Origin: Porphyra umbilicalis
Taxonomy: Eukaryota; Rhodophyta; Bangiophyceae; Bangiales; Bangiaceae
NCBI GenBank assembly: GCA_002049455.2
Contig: KV918829.1
Span: forward strand, 221,157 to 285,156
Length of the DNA: 64,000 nt
Direction: 5' to 3'
Shown here piece after piece: positions 32,603 to 43,422 of the stretch. The notes beneath the pieces are model-generated. The model saw nothing but the letters and a program-made list of their open reading frames with translations, was not told where the DNA came from and made no database searches. The translations under genes were made by a program, and so were the position numbers. The first letter of the stretch is position 1; each line of letters opens with the position of its first letter.

Positions 32603-34303
32603 TCAGTCGACATCCCCCACCGAGGCGTCACTGGAGACGTCCTCGTCCTCACCCTCATATGCCACATCCCATGCCTGCAAAAAATTGTGAAAGGCGGCAC
32701 ACACCTCTTGGACACGTGCCGCCAGGTCGGGGTGTGCGCAGATCATCCGTAGCACACGCCATCGGCTCTTAAGAAGGCCAAAACAATTCTCAACGACGAC
32801 CCGCATCTCGGCGTGCAGATGATTGAACCGACGCATGCTGTAAACGTGTGGTCCATGCATGTCGGCCTCCAGGAAGGAAGTAATCTAAGTGCGCAACAGA
32901 GAGGCAGACGTGCCAAGAAAAAATCAGACAGAAGAGCTCCTCCCAACAATGAGAAAAACAAAAGTCGTGGTTGCGTCAATATTCCGTGTGTTTTCTCCAA
33001 GCTCTTTCCCAAGTTCCGTTCTATCTCGAGCGGGTAGCTGCCGCTGAAACTTCAGCCGTCTTCCTTGTTTGCCAGAGCCTCACCCCAACCCCCCCCCACC
33101 CCTCTAAACCTCTCGACTAAATCTGGTCACACATACCAGGAATGCAGTCAGAGCGAACCCTGCGTCGCCGAGTATGAAGTCGCGAACCGACAGAGGACGA
33201 GAGCTCATGTCCTCCTCGAACATCGACGCGCTCCAAGATCGGGTCCGAAACGCCAGCGAGTCTCCCTGTGACCCTGGCAGGCCAACAACAAAGTAGCAAA
33301 CGCGGCGGGTGTCGCTGATGGCCAGCATGAGGACACAACAGTTTGAATTCTTGTCTGTATAATTCTCTTTGTGCTCCCCGCAAGGGATGAGAATCTGAGT
33401 GTGGCAGCCATCCACAGCGCGACATCTACACCAAGAAGCACAAGAAAAGAATACGCCACAAAATCAGTCACTTAGAAGTTGTTCTCTCCCAGCCACCATG
33501 TACAGATCACCGGCTCCTGCCGTATAGGAGCAGCAGAGGAAGAGAAAACACGAAAGGTACAGCCCGGCCCATCCGACGGCGTTGCCGCCGGTCATCTCGG
33601 AAAACTCGCAATTGATGGCAAGGCGCTCGGATTGAGTGGGCCACGAAGGAATGGGAAGCGCAGCAAGCATGCCCTGTATGACAAGATCGCAGAACTTCGA
33701 AAATGTCGACTGAGCGACGTCAGCGGCACGCGCAACCACGCGCTGTGAACCACCCTGTGCCAGCCAAAAGAGCACAGCGAAAATGCGCCATGCGGCTGGG
33801 ATCGCTGCTGGGCCACGACGGCCACGGGGCAGGAGCGGTTCAGTGAGAGATACCAGCGCATAGAAATGGGCCGGGCTCATACGCACATCCCCAAAAAAAC
33901 ATCCCTGCTCGATGCTCTTTTGAAAAAAACGGCCGACCACGTCACGCGCGTGTGGGGCAGCCCGGTTGGCCGAGCCGCATATGCTCCCCACGCCGGCAAG
34001 CTCAGCCAGTCCGACGAGCTCGGCCGCCGCGCCAGAGCTCTCCTCTATGGCACCCCCAACAGGTGAAAGAGTCTCGAGGGTGCCCAAGACACCGTCCCAC
34101 TGCGCACGCTCGTGCGGCGCCAGGCTGCGGACAAGCCCAACAACTGTCTCCAGCCACACAGTGAGCGGAGCTCCCTCCCCCCCACTACACACTGGCGCGC
34201 ACGCCTCATCGACATCAAGCACCATGGAGACCTCGCGCAAGTCAGGACTCACCCCCCCAACACCTCGTAGTGCGTCACTGACAGCGCACGGCAAACCGAC
34301 CAT
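32603..34303 (-). CDS. PIF/Harbinger transposase (HARBI1-like), two introns, apparently intact
   Basis: I infer three exons: 34303-33561, 33425-33137 and 32884-32603. Introns of 135 bp (donor GTACCT, acceptor TAG) and 252 bp (donor GTATGT, acceptor TTAG) join the frames exactly, giving 1314 nt, or 437 codons plus stop. Exon 1 has a disordered acidic N-terminus and then the helical HARBI1 region (IPAAWRIFAVLFWLAQGG, then VAQSTFSKFCDLVIQ). Exon 2 starts the DDE core with AVDGCHTQI (Asp253), followed by KENYTDKNSNCCVLMLAI, GLPGSQGDSLAF and LGDAGFALTAFL (Asp335). Exon 3 has RRFNHLHAEMRVVVENCFG (Glu376) and LLKSRWRVLRMI. All three catalytic acids are present. It cuts and pastes Harbinger elements in the nucleus, usually with a Myb-like partner, which I do not find here. 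I could not identify terminal repeats. The gypsy 3' LTR ends 308 bp from its stop. Confidence 0.85.
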
Positions 34304-34954
34304 GGCGGTGGCAAGGCGTCAGTCCAATCCGGCGCCTCCGCCGCGCAGTCGGATCGTGCCCGTTCAGTGGACCGCGCGGCAGCTGAGTGCGAGAAAGCAA
34401 GAGGGGGGGAGCGCCAGGAACGGTGCAGACAAGTAAAGCGAATTTAGGGGTGCCTAGAAGGGGTCAACGGTGAAGGAGGAGCGCGGACAAGGGCGTTCGT
34501 CCAAGTCGACCGACGCGGGGCAATGAGTCGTGCCCAAGGTGCTCTTATAGATTTGTTTTCGAGCAGTCTGAGTTGTTGTCGCGGAATGAGGCGGATGTGG
34601 CAAGACTGTCTCAGGATCTGGGAAGGATCGCTGGCCCCGTTTGATTTTTGAGTCGACATGCCACTCTGAGGGCTCGTCCACAAGGAATTTTATGTTGCGT
34701 CAGAAGTTGAGCTGAGGCATTTGTGAATAGTCCTCAGCGCCCGGTGCGCTCGACCCGTGAAGGAATCGGCCGTGCGCAGATTCTCATGACATTGGTGGGA
34801 GCTTGCAACGTTCGCACACTCGGGCAGGGCTACGTAGCTCGCTGCTGAGGCTCTGTCTTGACGGCGCGTGCACGAAAAGAAAAGTGCGTGCTGGCCAATG
34901 GGAACGCGAGGTTCCAATCACGCCCCAATCACGTTGACCAGTTTTGACATTATG
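34304..34954. other. Upstream flank of the Harbinger transposase, no gene seen
   Basis: This is the presumed promoter side of the minus-strand transposase. I see no convincing TATA box, no second Harbinger ORF and no terminal repeat. Confidence 0.4.
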
Positions 34955-36613
34955 AGCGAAGCTTCTTGTAGGGATCCATTCGTGCTCTTAACGCTCAGGC
35001 AGCCACGATGCACGGAATGGATGGCCCTAGTCGGTTTGATGGTCACCCTCTAGGCCATGTGATTGGATGATCCCATCTGTACGCCCAATCACGCCTATCC
35101 ACGTTTCAGCATTCGATGGCTCACGATCGCTCGGATCCAGATGGGTTACACATGCGAGCGATTTCAGATTCCTCCAAAAGCGTTCACAGATGCCTTCGGG
35201 AACCCCCACTGTACAGTATATCCTCCCACCAAGGCCCAGAAATGGTCAGCAGCGCGCCTCTCTGAGGCAGTATCAGCACTGCCTCTCCGCTCTCTTCCGT
35301 CGTCTCGCCATCTCGCCAGTTCGCACCTCCGTCGGCCCTTTCACACCACCACTCTATCGTCGTCACCGCACCGCCATGCTCTCTCTTCGACGCGCGCCAC
35401 ATCCGCTCCTTCTTATGGCCCGCGCTCCGCATTCGCCCCTTTTTTTGCCCCCCCCCCTCCCCCTTTCTTTGCGCCCGCGCGCCGCATCTGCCCGTTTCTT
35501 CGCCCCCCCCTCTCCCCCCACCCGCACGTCATGCCAGTCGCGCTGTTCTTACGTTCGTTTTTTTCCTCCATGGGTTCCACGTCCTTCCCCGTCGTCGCCC
35601 CCGGCCCCTGCCGGGGTGCTCACTCATCTCTCGTTCATTTTTTGAGGCATCTGTCGGCCTCCGCTGTCGACCTCCCCTTGCGTGTGGCGGCGCGCCGGGT
35701 ACTGTGCTTGTTTGCTTTTCTGACCGTTGCTTTATAATGAAAACTATACGTCAATGATGAGGATATCAAATGGGGACCGACAATGGGGACGCTATAACTG
35801 GGGAAGAGAAAAGGACACAACGACAACTGGGAAAAAAAAAGGGACCCAACGCCGTGGTGGTCAGAAGAGCAAAGGGACAGGTCGACTAGACGCCATTACA
35901 GTGACGAAGCTCGGTATTCTATGACAGCATCGAAGAGACACGCTTTCTCATTGTACAACACTTATACTGAATAATACATCACAATGCCAATTGCTCTCCA
36001 TCACCCAGCAACATGACATTTCACACGAATCAGCTGCTTCACGCATTCGACACATTGTGAAGACTGGGCGAAGCAGCTGGTTCGTGTGACGGCAAACAAA
36101 TGGGTAACATGCGCACTGAGAACCACTGCACTGCGCTGATTTCCAGCTTGTAAGGTGTGGCGCTCCGGCCGGGGTGCCGACACTGTCCAGCTCACTCCCA
36201 CCTCGGCCAGGACCTGTGCTATGCCTCACAGGCAGTGAGTGCTTTCTTTATGTCCGACACGAAACAGCAGAGCACGACAGGCCGAGAAAATGTGGCCATC
36301 CGTTGCGTCCGTGGAGGAAGGCCGCGGCGCGGCAACATATGGACATCGCACGTTTTCCTTAGCGACGGAGACGTCGGCATCATCCTGAATAGTGCAGCAT
36401 CTCACCAATCGCTGGATGCTACGAAAGTGAGGAGCACACGGCATAATGTTTTTCGTAATTTCGTTCAACGTCGACTGGGAAGAGCACCGTTCACAGTAGG
36501 TGGAAACCAAGAGCGAACTGGTGATTGCTGAAGTTTTCCAAACTGCGTGTCTGTGTTCTCACGAAAAGGAGAAGCTTCGCTGCCTGGTCCCTGTCCTGGG
36601 GGACCTTCTTGTT
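34955..36613 (+). repeat. Unclassified dispersed repeat B, left copy
   Basis: This matches 49967-51250 in inverted orientation at roughly 85-90% where alignable, with indels. Both ends carry an AGCGAAGCTTCT-type inverted motif (34955 and about 36572). A pyrimidine-rich tract (about 35280-35540) and an imperfect hairpin (36022-36089) lie inside. A frame starting MDDPICTPNHAYPRFSIRW (35063) also opens in the other copy, but the frames diverge internally, so I doubt that it codes. Confidence 0.75.
36022..36089. repeat. Imperfect hairpin inside repeat B
   Basis: CACACGAATCAGCTGCTTC (36022) pairs with GAAGCAGCTGGTTCGTGTG (ending 36088) around a loop of about 28 bp. Confidence 0.65.
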
Positions 36614-36693
36614 GGAGTGATTGGGACACCCACGCACGAACGGACTTACCGTCCGAAACGGGCCGAAACTGGCCGATTCGGGCCGATCCGGGC

Positions 36694-36751
36694 CGAGCAC
36701 GTTCACATGTGCGAGATTTTCGAAAATTCTCGCACACGTGAGCGTGCTCGG
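36694..36751. repeat. Short palindrome with ~28-bp arms
   Basis: CGAGCACGTTCACATGTGCG at 36694 pairs with CGCACACGTGAGCGTGCTCG, ending 36750, with a GATTTTCGAAAATTC centre. It follows a stretch of repeated GGGCCGA units (36660-36695). Confidence 0.7.
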
Positions 36752-36759
36752 AAAGGAAA

Positions 36760-39500
36760 TAGTCTGTTGGGCGGCCCTGCATCTGGCACGCATAATCGTC
36801 GGGAATTTGGGGCGCATACTAGTCGTGTATGGTGCTTTTCTAGAATTTGCAACGGTTCCTGCGCACCAGGTTTCCTCAAACCCGTTAACAGGGTCATCAA
36901 CCCCCGCAGACGGCCCCGGCAAGGCCTATGTCGAGCACAACCTCGCGTCATGGACGCCGGTCCGCAGTTGAGAAGCGGGCTGATCGAGACGGCTTTGTAA
37001 CAGTAATAGCCACAGAGCCCAAGGTTGTGAGTGGGGGCACCCGCAGGACGTGTTTTTGAGGACCTGTACCAACGTTCCAACCGCCGAAGTGAAATGGCGA
37101 TGGAAACCCGACTCGGAGCCGATTAATAAATAGCCACAGTCTTACTAGCACCCCCCTACTGTCCCGCATTGGGCACATTCCTTCCTTATCACATGAAGGG
37201 GTTTGGGAAAAGACGCCCGAAGGGCTGAATTGGCCACGCAAACCCGCTATGCTGACAGCGAATGTTCGACCGAACGCGACCGTCCACGCTGTCAGCATGT
37301 AACTTTTGGAAGGACTCCATTGGTCGGACAGCTCGAAAAGCGCTGCGCTTTCTTCTTTGTTCAGTTTGGACCCAGAATGTGTTGAGCCCACGACAGGAAT
37401 AGAGTTACTTGATCTGCTGGTCCCAGTTCTCTGTGCTTTCGGCTCGGTGTCAACTCAGCAAGTGCCTGGTGAGGCTCCGCCAGTTGGTCTCAGGGCCGTC
37501 TGCGGGAGGGCGTAAACGTGGCGCTAATGTCGAAGACGGACATTCGCGCTCAGCCAATGAAATCGCAACAAGCCGAACGCCGCAATAGCCACCTCGTTGG
37601 GGGACTACCAGCGAATGCTAGAAACACAATGCATTCCGTGGGAGGTCTGCGTCATGCGATCCAGCAGAGGTAATGAGCTGCCGAGAATATCAATCAGACC
37701 CCTGGTTTCAGCGGTGTGTCAGTTGCGACGTCCCACCCCCACCTGCGTCGCATCGTCTGCTGCTCGCCCACTTTACATGGTGCTGGGCGCTTCCCCTCCC
37801 TGGGTTTGCTGTACAGGACCGTGCCGCATACAGCAACAGCATGTTTATTCTGCCACTGCATCGCACCGAAATGTCGATCCAAGTGTCTGTCAATCGAACC
37901 TAAGCCAGAGCTGGACACACCCGATGTCACAGGAGAAAACCACCGAGGAGTAGATGCATGTACTGGACAAAGAACGTGGAAAAATAAAAGAACTAGATCA
38001 ACAGCCAGGAGGTGACCGGCAGCAACCGAGGATGAAGTGAACATGAGCGGGGGGGCGCGCAGTGCGGCAGGGGACGCGTGTGCTAGATGAAAGTGACAAT
38101 AACTCAGGCACGATAGTAGCGAGGAGCGGAGGGGGGGGTGTAAGTGTCGTGGGCGCCACAGTGGGGGGGACGACCTTGGAGTGTGATAGCAGCGCACGCC
38201 GTCGGCTACGAGAGTATGAGTGTGGCGCCCTCGAGGCGTCCGAGCGGCTGCCGTGGGGCACACGCGGCACCAGGTCGACCCTATCTCGATTCGAGCGCGC
38301 AAGGGCGCGCATTTTGCAATGTTGGTGAGGCGCAGTTAAATTTGCCCGCTCATTTGCATCCCAAGAGTGATGAGAATCTCTGCAGACACCCGTAATCCAG
38401 CCAGTAATCTCACAGATTGGATGCCATGGTCCTGCGATGCTGACAAAGGGCCACTTGCCGCTGCTTGTCGAATTACAGGGAACCACTCTCGTCGCAAGTG
38501 CCACCATCCGATGCTTCTCCGCAGGAACTACGTGTCCTCCTCTCCGGCCTCATTGCCCCTTGTTTTGCCTCCCCCCCACCCCCGCCCCCCCGCCTCCGCC
38601 GCCCCGGACACAGACTTCTCATCATGTTGACTCTATCGTCCACGTTGTTGGTAACTGTTACCATTTTTCTGGCTGGGTCGCATGCTCATCCTATTTTTAC
38701 TTCCGCTCACCGCTCCCGCATTCTGTATGTCTCCCGACTTCTCCTCCTACCCCTTCCCCCCCCCCCTTGTACTCCCATGCCGTCGTGCTTCAATCGTTTT
38801 GGGTCGACCCCCCCCCCTTGCATCGTGTCCACCCTTCTCCTCCTTCGCCGGCTGTTCGTCGCGTATGCTTCGCAGTGACAACCAGTACAGTTTCATTGTA
38901 CAGACTATTCGTTGAATTGATAAGCATGGTTCAGCCGAGGCAGTAAGAGTGAACCGTGTCTGGGAACGGTGGGAGGCGGAAGGGCAGTGAGGGGCACGGG
39001 CGTCGACGACAGCGTCGTGCTCCAAACCGTGTGTCATCAACTGACAAAGCATTCGTTTACAAAAGCTGTGTCAGGTACTCTGTTCGGACGTGCGACGCCC
39101 ATGTACTCCAACGACCACTTCGTTTGTGGACCAGTCGCCCCCATTTCTCGTCACTTGGTTACCGGGTCGACGGCACGACGGCCGGGCGGTTTCCATTGGC
39201 TGGCGGCGAATGCCCGTCTTCGACATTCGCACCCTCGTTCACTCCATGGTCTGCGGAGGGGACGCCACAGCAGCTCAACGACTTCAAAAGAAAACAGCTT
39301 CCAGGACATCCTTAGCAGCTGGCCTGCAGGCACCGATGGTCTCGTCGATCGTCCCATCGCCTGACCCAACGCGAAAAGTGGGGCTGGATTTGTCAGTACA
39401 GAATTTTCTGTAAAGGTCATGGCCAGTGTCCTGCCACATGGGTGGCTCCAGAGCCCTGATCTGAGAAAGTGGATTTCAGACCTCCTCAGGGGGGTGAGCG
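36760..39500. other. Intergenic DNA without recognised genes
   Basis: Composition is near average and frames are short and inconsistent. Pyrimidine-rich tracts occur at 38560-38620 and 38740-38820. The minus frame 37694-38302 and the plus frame 38956-39315 are open but show no motif. Confidence 0.45.
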
Positions 39501-39529
39501 CTTTGCCACTGCGGGGTTGCGGCGGATCG

Positions 39530-39650
39530 TCGCCGCCACTGTCGTCGCCACCATCGTTTTCGCCACCACCGTGGTCGCCGCCACCATCGTCGCCGCCTCC
39601 ATCGTCGCCGCCACCATCGTCGCCGCTTCAGGCGGCACCGCCACGTCTTG
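39530..39650. repeat. Imperfect CGCCGCCACCATCGT microsatellite
   Basis: Irregular CGCC and ACCATCGTCGC units repeat for about 120 bp, with no gene context. Confidence 0.6.
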
Positions 39651-40499
39651 ACAGCACCAACAAGGGTCACGGTACGTGTGGCCTACGAGGAGGCTTAAGT
39701 CCGGTGTGGTTGGGACGGGGGGTGCCGTACCACAGTGCATGCGTGCATTGTGGGTGGACGCCAGCGAGCCGTGAGAACCGGGGCTGACGGGCACTGGCGC
39801 TTGTAGTCGAATTTTTTTTTTGGCTCACCACAGTGCCGTTGCCCATTTCCGTGCGCGCCCGCGGCAGGGCGACTACCTGAAAATCCACCCGTACATCGCC
39901 TTGGGGCGCAGGGGGGGTGGGAGCAGTCGGCGGGGGCACATGCGGCAGCGTTCCCCCGCAGGCCGGTCGCCCTTCAGGTTGCCCCCTGCGTGACGGACAT
40001 CTTGGCTGATGTCGAGTCACCATGGGCTGTCTCAGACGCGTTCCCTCGCAGGTATATGGGGCCCGGCACCGCGGGCGGCGGTGCTGGGGCCAGGCAACGA
40101 ACAAAAGTCATACGGCTCTTACCCGCTGTGTTTTTGAGTATAGAGGTGGGAAAGGGAGGGCTGATGTGCGTGCGGGACAGGCGGAAGGCCGTTGAGGGGG
40201 GGGCGGGAGGTGGGGGCGCCGACGCCGTTCTCAACCGACCAACGCGCCACTCTGGCACCTGATTTTCGTCACGTTCCGCGGTTCGTCCAAGAGATAAAAA
40301 AGCGGCGGCGCTCACTCGCAAGCACGTTCCTTCCCACCGCCCGCCATCTGGTCAGGTCGACGCTGGCGTTGCCTGCTCTCCCTCTACCCCCCCCCCCAGT
40401 CCCACGGCAGCACATCGCTATACACGCGCGCCCCACTACATGCCGTAGCCGCCAACCTCCGCTCCCGTTCGCCCCACCGTCGCCGTCACCACCAATTGG

Positions 40500-41455
40500 A
40501 GCCGCCTGCCTTGGCGCCACCACAGCCCACCCCGGCCATGAGGCGCGCCGTTGTCCGGACCCACTGGTTCGCTGATGTTTCTGCGGAGATGCCGACGCGG
40601 CGACACGGCTGGCCACGCGCGGCGCGGCACTGGCGTTGACGCCCCTCCGGCGCTGGACGCCGTTTGTGGGGGCGCGCCGCAGCGGCGGCAGAGACCTGCC
40701 GCCGGCAGCGGCGGTACATGGGCGAGGGTGCGGCTCAGCACGACGCGTGGCTGCCGCCGGCACGACTCATTTGCAGTGTCTTTCATTCCCTCAAGTACAA
40801 AATGGGCAACCCCTGCCGCCACCGCCGTCGGAAAAAAGTACCATTGCCGGCAGATGACGGCTTATCGGAAGGAACTGCCGGCGGCGGGCGTTGCCATCGA
40901 CGTGAAGGCCACCGCTATGCTTTTTTATCAGTCGAAAACCCCCCGCCTCAAACCAAGGGCCTTCGTATCTTCATCCTGCCGCCGGCACACCGCCACTTCC
41001 GGCCGGCGTTGGCGCCGCCGACTCTCTTCCCGTCCCCCCCCGGGCCCGCTGCCATGAACACATTCGCCGCCGCGCACGGCGGCAGCAATGGTGCCACCCC
41101 GCGACGTCTTCCTCTCGCACCCTTCCGCCCCTCAGTCGGTCGGCTACCCATTTGGTGGCCAGCCGCAGGAGGGACTGCGACCGGTGCGTTCACAGCGCCA
41201 CTGCCGCCGCACCACACTATGGCGCCTCCCCCCGCACGCACGTCGCCGGCCTCGCGGCCGCGCTCATGGTCGCCAATGATGCCTCTGGCCGCATCGTCGT
41301 CAGCATTGGTGCCGTCGCCAACGCGGGCGGCTGCTGCCGGCGCCGACGCCGCCACCATCACCGCCGTGGACGCCGCCGCTGCCGTCGCCGGTCGCGAACG
41401 CTCGCTTGCCCACCGCAGCCGCGGACCCATGGGCAGCTCTGCCAGTCTGCGATGA
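40500..41455 (+). pseudogene. CGG-rich region with a possible WD40-type remnant
   Basis: One frame near 41240-41335 reads HVAGLAAALMVANDASGRI followed by VVSIGAVANAGG, which resembles a WD40 blade (HxxxVxxVxVxxDxxGRIVVSxG). The rest is arginine-, alanine- and proline-rich with no continuous frame. It resembles the 11222-12804 region in style but I could not align the two. Treat as a tentative decayed gene. Confidence 0.22.
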
Positions 41456-42450
41456 TGACGCCCGCAGCGGCAGCGGCGTCACCCGCGTCGGTTGTTAAGC
41501 CGCCATCAAGGGGCGGCAGGGGGGCGCGGAAGAGCACACACCGCAGTAGGAGTCAGGGGAGGCGACAGGGGATAGCTTGGAAGGCGATGGAGAGAAAATA
41601 GAGCATGTTGAATGCGGCAGTGGGAGTCGAATGCAGTAATGTGTGATGAGAAGGGTCGCTGGAAGTGAGGAGCAGCGCTAGGGGCGTCAATCGGGGACCA
41701 GCACGATGGGGCTGATCAGCTCGGCGATGTCCGTATCATCGCCGATCGGCGAGGGAGCTCGACCAATCGACCCCCCTTCTCTGAAGGCATAAAAATGGCA
41801 GCATCTCCGCATGGGTCGTATCTTTTGTCACGGACAGAGCACACAATACAACCATGTCTTGATGACGGGAGAAATGGAGAGGTATTCCACAGGTACAGTC
41901 CTCAAGCCCGATTTCTTGATCGGCGACGAAGATAGAAACGGCCTGGCGAACGATCGCCGCTGACGGAGTCGCCATCTGGCATGCACGAAAGGATTCAAAA
42001 TCGTGTGAAGCAAACTCCGAATCATCGGCCCTTTTCCTTTTTGCTCCACCGGTGGTTCTGGCTGGCCGGGACTGCACAGCGCGTTGCTCGCTCTTCCTTA
42101 TTTAATCCTTGTGTCAAACGCAAAGTTTCCTGAGGAAAATTCTGAAGATCGTTTTTCGACTGCAGCCACATCGATCCTAGTGGTCGCGATAACTGATTTC
42201 TAAGATCATCCAGTAACGATCTCAGGACCGAAGCAGAATAGTCCTCCGGTTCTTTTGTGAGAATCTTGATATGGTCCTTTGACTAGAATGGGATGAGACA
42301 AAGAACCTTGTGGGCAGAATGACCTGGGAACTATTTGTGCGCTTCAGTACCCGTGTTCTTCAGAACTGTTCCGCGGATCAAATCAGGATCGGACCTGGAC
42401 CGCTCGGTCGATAGTTCGCGAGAACAAACGAAAGACCGAGCACGTTACCA
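41456..42450. other. Flank upstream of the right Copia fragment
   Basis: No LTR, gag or protease start is recognisable before the Copia frame opens at 42451. A minus frame at 41736-42077 is open but unsupported. Confidence 0.4.
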
Positions 42451-43422
42451 ATGCACGTTCCTCTGTCCCAAGCCTACTACCTCCCGTTGTCAATCGGCGT
42501 CATCCCACTGAACGTCCCCCTCCTCATCGGCCTTTACGTGTTGGATCGGTACGGTCTGTACGTCAACAACGTCGAGGACCGGCTGCGAAGCGACGGGCGC
42601 GACGTGGACGTGCCCCTCGTGCGAAAATACGGCCACATTTATCTCGCATGGGGCGCCGCCGACCACGGCACGACCACGGAGCTGGCGCGTGTCCACCGGC
42701 ACTGTGCGCACCCGCACCCTGACCGGCTCTTTGCCGTCTTGCGACCAGCAAAGGACCCCCATGCAACTGCGGAGACTCGTGCTCAGTTGGCCGAGGTGAC
42801 GGCGGAGTGCCAGGTGTGTCAACGCCTAGCACGGGCGCTCAGTCGCTTCCGTATGGCGTTGCCCACACAAGACATTGTTTTCAACCGCACGGTGCTCCTG
42901 GACCTGATGTACTTTGACGGTAAGCCGGTGCTGCACGTAGTCGATAAGGACGCGCTGTTCAGCGCCGCCACACTTCTGCAGGGCGAGACGGTGGAGGCCG
43001 TGTGGTGGGCCTACACGCGGAGTTGGGTCTACGCCTACGCGGGGCACCCAGAGGCCATGCACACAGATCAAGGCCCGCAGTTTGTCGCGGCAGGGTGGCG
43101 GGCGCTGGTGCACGCAGCCGGTACGCGCCACATTGAGTCAGGAGCGGAGTCACACAACTCATTGGGCGCCGGCGAGCGATACCATGCCGTGCTCCGGAAC
43201 ATCTACCGGCGTGTCAAGCGCGACCACCCGGATGTGCCCCCCGAGGTGGTCCTCGCCCTCACAGTGTCGGCAATGAATCAAACCATCCGACCACACGGCC
43301 TAGTGCCCACCTTGTTGGTCATTGGCCTTATCCCCCGGATACCCGTGAGCCCGTTGCTCCTACCCGCGCAGCTGGACCGCATGCGCGCGGCGGACACCGC
43401 ACGGAACGAGATGCGCGCGTAG
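42451..43422 (+). pseudogene. Copia protease end plus integrase, right copy
   Basis: The first residues (VPLLIGLYVLDRYGLYVNN) fit the C-terminal strand of a Copia protease. Next comes the GAG-pre-integrase zinc finger (ARVHRHCAHPHPDRLF...CQVCQ). The catalytic core has Asp151 (LDLMYFDG), Asp206 (HTDQGPQF) and Glu242 (LGAGERYH), a DD35E arrangement. The frame ends in TAG (43420-43422), but the following codons continue the integrase tail in the same frame. The break is therefore a single stop, kept in both duplicated copies. Confidence 0.82.

Noticed and set aside
35027-35209. Leucine-rich-looking minus frame in repeat B
   Set aside because: The equivalent frame in the other copy contains a stop codon, so it is not conserved as coding.
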